From the NCBI GenBank assembly GCA_019623805.1, contig CP053680.1, positions 3,822,001 to 3,886,000 on the forward strand: a stretch of DNA of 64,000 bases, in the 5' to 3' direction. This document shows, piece after piece, positions 44,227 through 53,352 of the stretch. The stretch's first letter is position 1. Each line of letters begins with the position of its first letter. Both the position numbers and the translations under genes were made by a program. This DNA comes from Gammaproteobacteria bacterium (ex Lamellibrachia satsuma). GTDB lineage: Bacteria > Pseudomonadota > Gammaproteobacteria > Chromatiales > Chromatiaceae. Below the pieces are notes generated by a model. The model worked only from the letters and a program-made list of their open reading frames with translations, had not been told where the DNA came from and did not search any database.

Positions 44227-46041
44227 ATGTCTTCCGATCCAACTTCTATCGTTTTCGACGATCTCGAACTGGCCACGCCTGTTTTAAGGTCGATCCAGCG
44301 GCTGGGGTATGAAACTCCGACAGCAGTGCAGGCACAGTGTATTCCGCACCTGCTGGAGGGACGGGATTTGCTGGGCCAGGCCCAGACCGGTACCGGCAAA
44401 ACCGCAGCCTTTGCTCTGCCGCTGCTGAGCCGTATCGATTTGAAACAACGTGAACCCCAGGTGCTGGTATTGGCGCCGACCCGTGAGCTGGCACTGCAGG
44501 TCTCCGAGGCGTTCCAGAGCTACGCCCGCCATCTGGAGGGATTCCACGTCCTGCCCCTCTATGGCGGACAGAGCATGTCGACCCAGCTGCGTCAGCTCAA
44601 GCGGGGGGTACATGTCATCGTCGGGACACCGGGGCGGGTGATGGATCATCTGCGTCGCCGCACACTCTCTCTGAAGGGCATCCAGGCGTTGGTACTGGAT
44701 GAGGCCGATGAGATGCTGAAGATGGGCTTCGTTGATGATATCGAGTGGATCTTCGATCAGGCACCGGAGACACGTCAGGTGGCGCTTTTCTCCGCGACCA
44801 TGCCGGATGCGATTCGTCGCGTGGCGCGAAAGCATCTGACCGATCCGATGGAGATCAAGGTCAAGGGCAAGACCGAGACCGTGACCGCTATCGATCAGCG
44901 CCACATCGTTGTGACCCGCCATCACAAGATGGATGCCCTGACCCGGGTGCTTGAGGTGGAGGAGTTTGATGCGATGCTTGTCTTTGTGCGCACCAAGACT
45001 TCCACGGCAGAGGTGGCGGACAAGCTTGAGGCCCACGGTTTTGCCGCTGAAGCCTTGAACGGCGACATGAATCAGACGATGCGGGAACGTACCATCAACC
45101 GCCTGAAAAAAGGTCAGCTCGATATCGTGGTGGCCACCGATGTCGCGGCCCGCGGCCTGGATGTGGAACGCATCAGCCACGTGGTCAATTTCGATATCCC
45201 CAATGATCCGGAATCCTATGTTCATCGCATCGGCCGCACCGGCCGGGCAGGGCGCGAAGGCACGGCTCTGATGTTTGTACAGCCCCGTGAACGCCATCTG
45301 TTGAAGGCCATCGAACGCAACACCCGCCAGCGTATTCCAGCGATGGAAATGCCCACCGCGGATGATCTCAGCGAACACCGCATCGACCGGTTCATGCTGA
45401 TGCTGCGGGAGACCCTCGCGGAACAGGATCTCGACTACTATTATCGTCTGCTTAGCCGCTTCGAACAGGATCAGGAGATGAGCGCGATGGATATTGCTGC
45501 CGCGCTGACCTACCTGAGCCAGCGCGAGCGCCCCTTCATCGTTGAGGAGTTACAGACTCAACAGCGCGGCCGGTCTGAGCGCCCTGGGCGCAAGTCGAAT
45601 CAGGAGCGGGGTGAAGCCCCCCGTGGTGATCGAGGGCCCGGGGAAGGCAAAAAACGTAAAGAGCGACCCTCGCGGCGAGATGACGATATTCCACGCGAAA
45701 CCTACCGCATTGCAGTTGGTCACAAAGATGGTGTTTCGCCCCGGGAGATCGTTGGCGCTATTGCCAATGAGGCGGGTCTCGACGGCGCACATATCGGTCA
45801 TATCGATATCAGTGAGGATTCCAGCACGGTGGAACTGCCGGAAGGCATGCCGAAGGATATCTTCCAACATCTACGCCGGGTCTATGTCTGCGGGCAGAAA
45901 CTGGACATTGAATTGGACGAAGGGAGTCGCGGTGGCAAAGGCAAGAAATCTCACCGTGAAAAGGCCAATACAGGCGAGAAAAAGGCTGCCGGTAAACACA
46001 AGTCGAAGCAGAAGAAGCATCAATCACGCAAGAAGGATTGA
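44227..46041 (+). CDS. deaD: DEAD-box RNA helicase, DeaD/CsdA type
   Basis: 604-residue ATP-dependent RNA helicase for ribosome assembly and mRNA decay at low temperature. Motifs AQTGTGKT, PTRELALQV, TPGRVMDH, DEADEML, SATMP and HRIGRTGRAGR are intact. A DbpA-type RNA-binding domain (about 485-560; RIAVGHKDGVSPREIVGAIA) and a Lys-rich tail follow. Start ATG 44227 is taken over the in-frame GTG four codons upstream, since GAGG lies before both and alignment begins near MSSDPT. The 284-base upstream gap holds TATAAT at 44150-44155, a possible -10. Confidence 0.95.
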   Translation: MSSDPTSIVFDDLELATPVLRSIQRLGYETPTAVQAQCIPHLLEGRDLLGQAQTGTGKTAAFALPLLSRIDLKQREPQVLVLAPTRELALQVSEAFQSYARHLEGFHVLPLYGGQSMSTQLRQLKRGVHVIVGTPGRVMDHLRRRTLSLKGIQALVLDEADEMLKMGFVDDIEWIFDQAPETRQVALFSATMPDAIRRVARKHLTDPMEIKVKGKTETVTAIDQRHIVVTRHHKMDALTRVLEVEEFDAMLVFVRTKTSTAEVADKLEAHGFAAEALNGDMNQTMRERTINRLKKGQLDIVVATDVAARGLDVERISHVVNFDIPNDPESYVHRIGRTGRAGREGTALMFVQPRERHLLKAIERNTRQRIPAMEMPTADDLSEHRIDRFMLMLRETLAEQDLDYYYRLLSRFEQDQEMSAMDIAAALTYLSQRERPFIVEELQTQQRGRSERPGRKSNQERGEAPRGDRGPGEGKKRKERPSRRDDDIPRETYRIAVGHKDGVSPREIVGAIANEAGLDGAHIGHIDISEDSSTVELPEGMPKDIFQHLRRVYVCGQKLDIELDEGSRGGKGKKSHREKANTGEKKAAGKHKSKQKKHQSRKKD

Positions 46042-46072
46042 TCTTCGCAGGCCTGATCAAGCTGGCAACAGG

Positions 46073-46891
46073 TTAACCCATCCGGCTCTCAAGGCCTGTC
46101 TGCTGCAAAACCCTTGCGGATATCTCCTCCACCGACATGGATGTGGTGTCGAGAAAGGGGATCTTGTAGCGGTGGAACATGGTTTCCGCCTCCTCGACTT
46201 CCAACCTGCATTGGGCCAGCGATGCATAACGCCCACCGGGGCGGCGTTCCTGGCGGATACGCTGTAACTGCTGTATATCGATGGTCAAACCAAACAGTTT
46301 GTCAGTGTGAGACTGGAGTGTTTTGGGGATGCGGCCGTTTTCCAGGTCGTCGTCGGTAAGGGGATAGTTGGCTGCCAGGATACCGTGCTGCAGGCCGAGA
46401 AACAGGCAGGTGGGCGTCTTGCCGCTGCGCGATACCCCCAGCAGAATGAGGTCGGCGGAAGCGTAGTTACGTACCACTGCCCCGTCGTCATTAGCGAGCG
46501 CAAAGTTTACTGCGTGGATGCGGGCATTATAGACATGGTGATTACCCATGCCGTGGGCGCGTCCCCTTACCGGTGTGGATGCGGTGCCCAACTCCTTCTC
46601 GAGCTGATGGGTGTAATCGTCGAAAAAATCGAAGATTACAGCCCCAACGCCATGCAGACACGCGCGCAATTTTGGATCGACCAATGTACTGAACACCAGC
46701 GGATGCGTGTGCGACTCCATGGTCACCTGGTTGATCCGCTCGGAGGCGCGGCGTGCTTTATCGACACTGTCGATAAAAGGCATATGGATGGTCTCGTATT
46801 CAAGTCCCTTGAACTGGCTCAACAGCGAACGACCAATAGCCTCGGCCGTAAGGCCGGTATGGTCTGAGATAAAGAAGATGGTACGCTTCAT
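46073..46891 (-). CDS. ppsR: PEP synthase regulatory kinase/pyrophosphorylase
   Basis: 272-residue bifunctional enzyme that inactivates phosphoenolpyruvate synthase by ADP-dependent phosphorylation and reactivates it by phosphorolysis. P-loop GVSRSGKTP (152-160) and RTIFFISDHTGLTAEA at the N-terminus are diagnostic. The ppsA target gene, often adjacent, is not in the window. It is convergent with deaD and divergent from the HIT gene. Confidence 0.95.
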   Translation of the reverse strand: MKRTIFFISDHTGLTAEAIGRSLLSQFKGLEYETIHMPFIDSVDKARRASERINQVTMESHTHPLVFSTLVDPKLRACLHGVGAVIFDFFDDYTHQLEKELGTASTPVRGRAHGMGNHHVYNARIHAVNFALANDDGAVVRNYASADLILLGVSRSGKTPTCLFLGLQHGILAANYPLTDDDLENGRIPKTLQSHTDKLFGLTIDIQQLQRIRQERRPGGRYASLAQCRLEVEEAETMFHRYKIPFLDTTSMSVEEISARVLQQTGLESRMG

Positions 46892-46986
46892 CGGAGTATT
46901 ATAGCGCTATTGGTTCCCCTGCGTGGCGCGATTCCAACAGATTAGGTCGCCTGACCTTTGAACGCTTTTTCATGCATTGAGGTTTT

Positions 46987-47409
46987 ATGTTCCTGCTTCA
47001 TCCACAACTCAAAGCTGACACATTCTTTGTTGCGAAGCTGCAGTTATGCGAACTTCGCTTGATGGACGACAGTCGTTTTCCCTGGTTGATCCTGGTGCCG
47101 CAGCGGGCAGATATCACTGCGGTACATAGGCTTGAGGAGAGTGATCAACTGGCTCTCATCAGAGAGAGTAGTGCCGTTTCAAATCTGCTCAGTGCGATGA
47201 CCACACCGGACAGGATCAACATTGGTGCTCTGGGGAACGTGGTTTCGCAGTTGCACTGGCATGTGGTGGCCCGTTCCCAAAGCGATGCCTGCTGGCCGGG
47301 GCCGGTGTGGGGTTGTGGGGAACGTATCCCTTATGCGGCGAGGGAAGGGGAAGGTTTGATAAACCGGCTTCAAAATGATCTTGATAGTATGGGGTATCAA
47401 CCTCTGTAG
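46987..47409 (+). CDS. HIT-domain nucleotide-binding protein
   Basis: 140 residues. The histidine-triad core QLHWHVVARSQSD has H90 and H92 and is followed by WPGPVWG, typical of a proteobacterial HIT subfamily. FPWLILVPQRADIT forms the conserved strand. Expected to hydrolyse or bind dinucleotides; the physiological substrate is unknown. Followed immediately by a hairpin. Confidence 0.93.
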   Translation: MFLLHPQLKADTFFVAKLQLCELRLMDDSRFPWLILVPQRADITAVHRLEESDQLALIRESSAVSNLLSAMTTPDRINIGALGNVVSQLHWHVVARSQSDACWPGPVWGCGERIPYAAREGEGLINRLQNDLDSMGYQPL

Positions 47410-47435
47410 GCCGGTTCAAGCTTAGTGGAACCGGC
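47410..47435 (+). terminator. Hairpin after the HIT gene
   Basis: GCCGGTTC and GAACCGGC form a perfect 8-bp stem with a 10-base loop, starting one base after the stop codon. Only ATTTC follows, so termination would be imperfect; it lies between convergent genes. Confidence 0.5.
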
Positions 47436-47485
47436 ATTTCGCCTGATCCGCTACGCTTGATCATGCCTTCAGGGTTACACGGTGC

Positions 47486-48283
47486 TTAATGATTCCTGCG
47501 ACCGGGAGGGAAGGGGGCAAATCCGCCGTCCCATTCATCAGGCCAGAAACGATTACGCGAGTGACCGCGAGAGCGCTGGCAATCGATCACACCTTTTCTG
47601 CACAGTGTTCTGCGCCACTCATATTTCAGAAAGTGCTTTTCACTTGCTTTGGAACGCGGTTTGAAACGTACGGTTCTGACCGGAGAGTACTCTGATTCGC
47701 CAAAACCGGTGCCAGGCGCACTTTCTTGCATGTCTGTCCCCTGTCCTCGACGCGAGAGACGTTTCTCTTGTCGGCGGGGGTAATTGTCGTGTGCAATTTT
47801 AGGTTTTTTTTCATTAAACACGGCAACTGCAATGACGCCCATCGCTGTGCGGTCACCCCAGGCATCAGCGTATGAATCGTCAACTTGGGTGAAGTAGAAT
47901 CGGTTGACCTGTTTTTTGCTGGTGCGCCAACCCTCATACTCTGCCTGCTGATAGGGACCAAGAACATACATACGTTCGCGGGATTTCAGATGGGATTTTT
48001 TTCCGGAGATGATGTTCCTGCCGTCAACCGCAATAACGAGCCCGATACGTCTATCGCTGTTGTTGGAAACGCGGATACTGTAATTTTTTCCCTTTCTGGC
48101 TTCCAGGTAGGCGCGGTGTGCGTGTCCGTCGTTTTCAATTTCGTATTTGGCAAATTCCCGGCCATAATCTGAGACGATCTCAATATCGACATCATCATCC
48201 TGCCACACCGGTCTCGCTTCAACGGCAAATGCAAACAGCAAACCCGCTGCAGCAAGCAGTACTCCATTCAGTTTTTTCATCAC
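47486..48283 (-). CDS. Exported hypothetical protein
   Basis: 265 residues, unrecognised family. Signal peptide to about 23 (FAFAVEA), then a beta-rich domain (about 30-150; VWQDDDVDIEIVSDYG, NYSIRVSNNSDRRIGLVIAVDG, YADAWGDRTAMGVIAVAVF), then a basic, low-complexity C-terminal half with a Trp-rich end (FWPDEWDGGFAPFPPG). A two-Cys pair LCRKGVIDC may form a disulfide. No operon partner. Confidence 0.68.
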   Translation of the reverse strand: MMKKLNGVLLAAAGLLFAFAVEARPVWQDDDVDIEIVSDYGREFAKYEIENDGHAHRAYLEARKGKNYSIRVSNNSDRRIGLVIAVDGRNIISGKKSHLKSRERMYVLGPYQQAEYEGWRTSKKQVNRFYFTQVDDSYADAWGDRTAMGVIAVAVFNEKKPKIAHDNYPRRQEKRLSRRGQGTDMQESAPGTGFGESEYSPVRTVRFKPRSKASEKHFLKYEWRRTLCRKGVIDCQRSRGHSRNRFWPDEWDGGFAPFPPGRRNH

Positions 48284-48452
48284 TATCTCCCGTTAATTTG
48301 TCAGTAGGTTGAGATTACTCAACCTCTGACTACAGACTACGGTGAGGTGGCTGAATGAAAGCTGAATGCAAAGCCAGACAGACTTCAAATCTCAAGTTTC
48401 GGAGTTCAAGCCATCCTGAAAAGATGAAGGGTGGCGTTTAAACCATCTGGTA

Positions 48453-48504
48453 GGGTGCGCTGTGCGCGCCATGATTGCTTATTTCTGGTGCGCACAGCGC
48501 ACCC
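48453..48504. repeat. REP-like hairpin with 15-bp arms
   Basis: GGGTGCGCTGTGCGC (48453-48467) pairs with GCGCACAGCGCACCC (48490-48504) across a 22-base loop. It is a typical dispersed palindrome. The 419-base gap 48284-48702 otherwise shows only AT-rich promoter-like sequence before the OmpA gene. Confidence 0.65.
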
Positions 48505-48702
48505 TGCGTTCGTTACATTACTCCATGTCAACCACAACCGCGAACCCTGAAACCTGAGTTTAAAAGTAAAAAAACGTTACACAAATATCAGGCTTCTCTA
48601 TTGCAGGCGAAATAAAGTAGAATATTCGCACTTTATGAATTACTAAGAGTCTTTGGCCTGCCACCCATAGTATGTGGTCTGCCCCTTACAGGAGTGACAC
48701 CC

Positions 48703-49989
48703 ATGTTTTACAAGCGATCGCTGGTATACGCTATGTTCAGCCTGATGGTAACCACCGCACCGACTGCTGTCCTGGCCGAAGCTGCAGGTAGTAACCCTGA
48801 ATGCCGTTCTGCCCACCGTCTTGATCGACTGGAAGCACCTGTCTGGGTTCAGGAGCGTCGTGCCGAGAGGAAGGCGATGCGTCAAAGCCTATTCAGCGGT
48901 CCGATGGGGCGGGGTCACATGGCTCGTATGGCCCGCCCGGCAATGCCTGCCTTTGGCACGCCGCAGGTGCCCGACTGGGTAACCGAACGTCGTGCCCAGA
49001 TGCCGACGATGTCCCAGATGCCCGCTTTTGAAGCGCCGCAACTACCCGACTGGGTAGCCGAGCGTCGTGCCCAGATGCCGACGATGCCCCAGATGCCTGC
49101 TTTTGAAGCGCCGCAACTACCCGACTGGGTAACCGAGCGTCGTGCCCAGATGCCGACGATGCCCCAGATGCCCGCTTTTGAAGCGCCGCAACTACCCGAC
49201 TGGGTAGCCGAACGTCGTGCACAGATGCCGTCATTTGAGCGCCCGGAAGCCCCTGATTGGGTCAAAGAACATCGTGCGCATAATTGGCAGACATCGCCAC
49301 AAGTTGCCCCCTCACGGCCTTATAGCGGAGCACCTGTATATGGTATGCCGGGTTGGGGTGGTTACAATCGCCAGGGTCCCTGGGGTTGGCATGCACCGGT
49401 TGCCCCCGTTGTAGTTGCACCGGTCGAAAAGACCCCTGCTGGAGTAGAAGTCGAAGTGGCCATGCCAGAGCCAGCCGAAGTCGAAATAGCAGAGCCAGAG
49501 CCAGTCGAGGTTGCAGTCGCAGTCTCAGCTCCGACTCCTGAAGAAGCACCTGTAGTTACCGATAGCGATGCTGATGGCGTACTGGATAGCGCCGATATGT
49601 GTCTTGATTCCGCAGCAGGCGCAACTGTTGACGCCCTGGGCTGCGAGCAGAATGTTGCCATTGTCCTGCGTGGGGTGAATTTCAAGATCAACTCTGATGA
49701 GTTGACTGATGATTCTGTCGAAATTCTTGATCGTGTTGCTGCCACCCTGGTTGCCAATCCGGATATCGCGGTGGAGGTATCCGGTCATACCGATAGCGAT
49801 GGTGATGCTGTTTACAACAAAGATCTCTCCCAGCGTCGTGCAGAAACCGTGATGGCCTATCTGGTGATCAATGGTGTCACAGCTGATAACCTGTCTGCCA
49901 TGGGTTATGGCGAAGAAAATCCGATGGCCGGGAATGATATGGCTGAGGGTAAAGCCCAGAATCGCCGGGTTGAACTGAGCCGTAAGTAA
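48703..49989 (+). CDS. OmpA-family protein with tandem repeats
   Basis: 428 residues. Signal peptide to about 25 (AVLAEA); a periodic region (about 45-190) of 25-residue units with PDWVAERRAQMPTM; a Pro/Val/Glu-rich linker; a calcium-binding-type repeat DSDADGVLDSADMC (about 287-300); and a C-terminal OmpA domain (about 318-428; INSDELTDDSVEIL, SGHTDSDGD, NRRVELSRK) that binds peptidoglycan. Start ATG 48703 has CAGGAG eight bases upstream. Probably periplasmic or outer-membrane attached, with the repeats forming a spacer. Confidence 0.88.
   Translation: MFYKRSLVYAMFSLMVTTAPTAVLAEAAGSNPECRSAHRLDRLEAPVWVQERRAERKAMRQSLFSGPMGRGHMARMARPAMPAFGTPQVPDWVTERRAQMPTMSQMPAFEAPQLPDWVAERRAQMPTMPQMPAFEAPQLPDWVTERRAQMPTMPQMPAFEAPQLPDWVAERRAQMPSFERPEAPDWVKEHRAHNWQTSPQVAPSRPYSGAPVYGMPGWGGYNRQGPWGWHAPVAPVVVAPVEKTPAGVEVEVAMPEPAEVEIAEPEPVEVAVAVSAPTPEEAPVVTDSDADGVLDSADMCLDSAAGATVDALGCEQNVAIVLRGVNFKINSDELTDDSVEILDRVAATLVANPDIAVEVSGHTDSDGDAVYNKDLSQRRAETVMAYLVINGVTADNLSAMGYGEENPMAGNDMAEGKAQNRRVELSRK
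48943..49242 (+). repeat. Four 75-bp direct repeats inside the OmpA-family gene
   Basis: Units start at 48943, 49018, 49093 and 49168, each coding 25 residues beginning MPAF and containing DWVxERRAQMP. Units two to four are nearly identical at DNA level; unit one and a partial fifth (EAPDWVKEHRAH) and an upstream half-unit (EAPVWVQERRAE) are diverged. Array length is a multiple of three, so copy-number change keeps the frame. Confidence 0.95.
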
Positions 49990-50038
49990 TCCTGAAAAAG
50001 GTTCGCGGCCCAAGTGCCGCGAATCATCTGCCGGGATT

Positions 50039-50073
50039 GGGGTCGTAACGAGCCGCGTTTACGGCCCCTTTTT
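50039..50073 (+). terminator. Rho-independent terminator of the OmpA-family gene
   Basis: Stem GGGGTCGTAA / TTACGGCCCC (one T-G pair) with a 10-base loop, followed by TTTTT. A smaller hairpin TTCGCGGC / GCCGCGAA lies just before it at 50002-50023. Both sit between the OmpA stop and the convergent GGDEF-EAL gene. Confidence 0.85.
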
Positions 50074-50168
50074 CACCCAATTCCCCTGAAACTGGCCCTC
50101 CTGCAGGCATGCCGTCTAGCTTTTTGTCTCCCTTGGCAAGTCACTTTCCATCTAGTAAGCGATGAGGT

Positions 50169-52904
50169 CTAACTATTTTTCTGCTCATCCAGGTACTGCC
50201 TGAGTTTGTCTATCGGCACTGGTTTACTGAACATATACCCCTGACATATATCGCAAGTATTCTGTTGGAGAAACTCAAATTGCTCTGCTGTTTCAACACC
50301 TTCGGCAACCACTTGCAAATTCAGTTTATGGGACATCGCGATAATGGCCGCTGTGATCTCCATATCGTTGCGATCATCCGGTATATCCTGAACAAATGAG
50401 CGATCCACTTTCAAACGGTCCACAGGAAAACGTTTCAGATAACTCAGTGACGAGTAGCCGGTCCCGAAATCATCCACCGAAAGCGTCACACCCAGAGCCT
50501 TGAGATGCCGTAGCGTTCCAATTACCTGATCGGTATTTTCCATCAGGATACTTTCGGTGATTTCCAGGTCCAACCATCGGCTCTCCACTCGTTTTTCGTC
50601 CAGTATTTCGCTAATGGTTTTCGGGAGATGTGCATCACGGAACTGGCTAGCTGCAAGGTTCACAGATACAACAATATCGCCATATCCGTCGAGATGCAGG
50701 TCAGCTGTATCCTGGCAGGCCTGACGCAGTACCCAATCACCTATTGAGTTGATATGGCCTGTCTCCTCTGCAACTGTGAGAAACTCATATGGTGCCAGTA
50801 GGCCACGTTCCGGATGCTGCCAGCGTATCAGAGCCTCCATTCCCACCATCTTCCGATCGTGGATACGGATCAGCGGTTGGTAGAAAAGAAAAAACTCCCT
50901 GTTCTCCAGTGCATTGGTCAACTCCCTTTCAATCCGGACCCGTTGCTGCACCTCGTCGTTCATTGCAGAGGTATAGAATCGATAGTTTTTTCGTCCCTTT
51001 TCCTTGGCTTTATACATGGCGAGGTCAGCATATTTCATCAGCGCATTGGCTTGAGTTCCATCCTCAGGGCCCAGCGTAATACCGATACTGGTGGTTATTG
51101 TGACCTCTTTACCCTCCAGGTGAACCGGTGATCGCAGCGACTGCAAAATCTTTTCCGCTACTTTTCTGGCAGCGGAAGGGCTCTGTATATCAGTCAGAAG
51201 AATGGTGAACTCATCCCCCCCAAGACGTGCTACCGTATCGTTTCCCCTCACGCTCTTTGTCAACGTCCGGGCTACGCTTTTCAGCAGTAAATCTCCTGCC
51301 TCATGTCCCAAGGTATCGTTCACATGTTTGAAATGATCCAGATCGAGAAACAGAAGAGCCACTGAACTACCTTTTCTTGATGCATCCTTAATGGCCCACT
51401 CTAGCCGGTCCTTGAACAGACGGCGGTTTGGCAGCTCAGTCAGGGTGTCGTAGAAGGCCAGGCGTTCCATTTGTTCATGGGCTGATTTCAGCTCAGTCAC
51501 ATCTTCACTGACTGCCACGTAGTTAGTGATCTTTCCGCGATCCCCGGTAATCGGTGAAATGGAGAGATGGCTCCAGTAGAGCTCTCCGGATTTCTTACGG
51601 TTGTGCCGATCGCCAACCCAGTGCCGTCCTGCCAAAATGGTGCTCCAGAGATCTTCGTATATGTCAGCCTGGGTCTCCCCCGAGCGTAATATGCTGGGTG
51701 TTTTTCCTCTAATCTCATCCAAAGAGTAACCAGTTACTTCACTGAAGCGGGAGTTGGCATACTCGATCTCTCCTTGATCAGTGGTGATCACAACTGCGCT
51801 GGCACCCTGTTCAACCGCACTCGAAAGCTTGCGCAGAGAGATCTCCATTCTTTTTCTTTCAGTAATTTCCTGATGCAGATCGTGGTATACCGTTGCCAGT
51901 CTCTGATCAATACGGCCGAGGTATCGGAAAAACAACAAAAACAGAATGCCGCCAGCCAACAGAAAGAGGGCAAGAAAACGCCCGAACAGCCCCCAGATTG
52001 CAATCTGCTCCTCTGTGTTATCAACGATTATCCCAATATGGCCAACATAACGACCGGCCTCGTCAAGCAGGGGGAACTTGCCTAATGAGTAGGAACGCGC
52101 CTTGTCCCTGTAGTTGATTGCCGGTTCTTCATCTTCGATAACATGGCCGTCAAAAAAATGTTTCTGTTTATTGGGAAAACTCAATGGGTCGCCAATAGTG
52201 ACAATGTGGTTTTCCAGGAATTCCCAACCATAGTCACTCCCGGATTGATTCGCTTCTTGCTCCCACAATGCCCTATTGATCTCCGTTTTTTCAATGAAAG
52301 CGAAAAGATCCACATTCTGTACAGTTGCAACCTCATGGATAGCATCAGATATATCAATCTCCATTTCGATAAAACCGGGAGCACTGTTTTCAAAATGCCA
52401 GGGTTTTGCAATTACCAGGAGGAGTTGACCGCGTTGGGAGATCTCCAGGCCATAACTGAGCTCTCCGGTATTGGCAGCACGATGCACAACTCGACCACGC
52501 TCAGAATCTCCATATCTTGTGGGCTCGTCAACGCGTAAAAAATAGTTGAAATCGTCTGTGACATAATTCAACTCTGAGACTTGGAAAAACGCCTGCATTT
52601 GCTGAAAGACAGGCCCACTGCATGCCAGCAATGCCTGTCTGTCCTGTCTCCTCCAGGCCTTTTGAAAACAGCTGCTGTTGCTGATGAAAAAGAGATGGCT
52701 GGAAAGCAGCGCCGTCTCATCATCCAGTTTCCTCAGGAAAGAGGTTTCGATGGAATTCCTGAGAGAGAGGAATTTCTCTCTCGCATGCTCCTGCTCAATC
52801 CATAGAATTAAAGCGAGAAATGCACTCGTTAGAATAATGAATGTCACGGCCAGCGGTAGCAACACTGGTCGTTTGATTCTTGTCAGATCACTGTTTTTTT
52901 TCAT
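50169..52904 (-). CDS. GGDEF-EAL cyclic-di-GMP protein with periplasmic sensor and PAS
   Basis: 911 residues. Helix (about 14-36), periplasmic double-Cache-like sensor (about 40-300), second helix (about 303-328), PAS domain (about 355-470), GGDEF domain with intact RLGGDEF (about 560) and upstream RxxD-like inhibitory region uncertain, and EAL domain (MEALIRW, DDFGTGYSSLSYLKRF). Both synthesis and hydrolysis motifs look complete, so net activity cannot be predicted. Probably links an external signal to biofilm or motility. Confidence 0.93.
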   Translation of the reverse strand: MKKNSDLTRIKRPVLLPLAVTFIILTSAFLALILWIEQEHAREKFLSLRNSIETSFLRKLDDETALLSSHLFFISNSSCFQKAWRRQDRQALLACSGPVFQQMQAFFQVSELNYVTDDFNYFLRVDEPTRYGDSERGRVVHRAANTGELSYGLEISQRGQLLLVIAKPWHFENSAPGFIEMEIDISDAIHEVATVQNVDLFAFIEKTEINRALWEQEANQSGSDYGWEFLENHIVTIGDPLSFPNKQKHFFDGHVIEDEEPAINYRDKARSYSLGKFPLLDEAGRYVGHIGIIVDNTEEQIAIWGLFGRFLALFLLAGGILFLLFFRYLGRIDQRLATVYHDLHQEITERKRMEISLRKLSSAVEQGASAVVITTDQGEIEYANSRFSEVTGYSLDEIRGKTPSILRSGETQADIYEDLWSTILAGRHWVGDRHNRKKSGELYWSHLSISPITGDRGKITNYVAVSEDVTELKSAHEQMERLAFYDTLTELPNRRLFKDRLEWAIKDASRKGSSVALLFLDLDHFKHVNDTLGHEAGDLLLKSVARTLTKSVRGNDTVARLGGDEFTILLTDIQSPSAARKVAEKILQSLRSPVHLEGKEVTITTSIGITLGPEDGTQANALMKYADLAMYKAKEKGRKNYRFYTSAMNDEVQQRVRIERELTNALENREFFLFYQPLIRIHDRKMVGMEALIRWQHPERGLLAPYEFLTVAEETGHINSIGDWVLRQACQDTADLHLDGYGDIVVSVNLAASQFRDAHLPKTISEILDEKRVESRWLDLEITESILMENTDQVIGTLRHLKALGVTLSVDDFGTGYSSLSYLKRFPVDRLKVDRSFVQDIPDDRNDMEITAAIIAMSHKLNLQVVAEGVETAEQFEFLQQNTCDICQGYMFSKPVPIDKLRQYLDEQKNS

Positions 52905-53352
52905 TTTTTTCAGTGATGTCCCAAATAGCGGTTATTCCAGGTCACCTCTCTTATCTACTGTTCAGACGAATAGCCAATCTGATGCCAATCCCTTCAATTC
53001 ACTCTAAATAGTTTAGCGACCATGCCAGAAATTTCTTTAGGTTACATGAAGAGAACTTGACAAAAGTCAAAACACTGCCAGGCAAAGTTCATCCAGCCTG
53101 TCCAGTTCTGTTTCACTGAAACCGGCCTCTCTTGCGTCGTCTTGTATCCCATGACGCCCAGGGGTGGACGATTGCCGCGGGAGGCATGACGCAAAAAGTG
53201 ACCCGTTCAAGCGAGAAGGGATTGCGTATCATTTAGCAGAATCGGACCGATCCTGCTCAGTTTGGGTAGACGGGTTTCTGGATAAGCTGAAATAATAAGC
53301 CTCTGAAGAAACTGACATAGAATCCAACACTGTATGGAAAAGGACAGGGATA
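52905..53352. other. 448-base gap with a possible short coding remnant
   Basis: No full gene found. On the minus strand a frame ending in TGA near 53069 reads DDAREAGFSETELDRLDELC and resembles the tail of a protein, but no start or upstream body is visible. AT-rich sequence at both ends is presumably promoter DNA of the GGDEF-EAL and DUF4197 genes. Confidence 0.35.

Noticed and set aside
44284..45378. Open frame of 364 codons opposite deaD
   Set aside because: No recognisable domain, and it lies entirely inside an intact DEAD-box gene; antisense shadow.
48943..49242. CRISPR-like periodic repeat
   Set aside because: Units are contiguous without unique spacers, have a 75-bp period and keep an open reading frame; it is a coding repeat.
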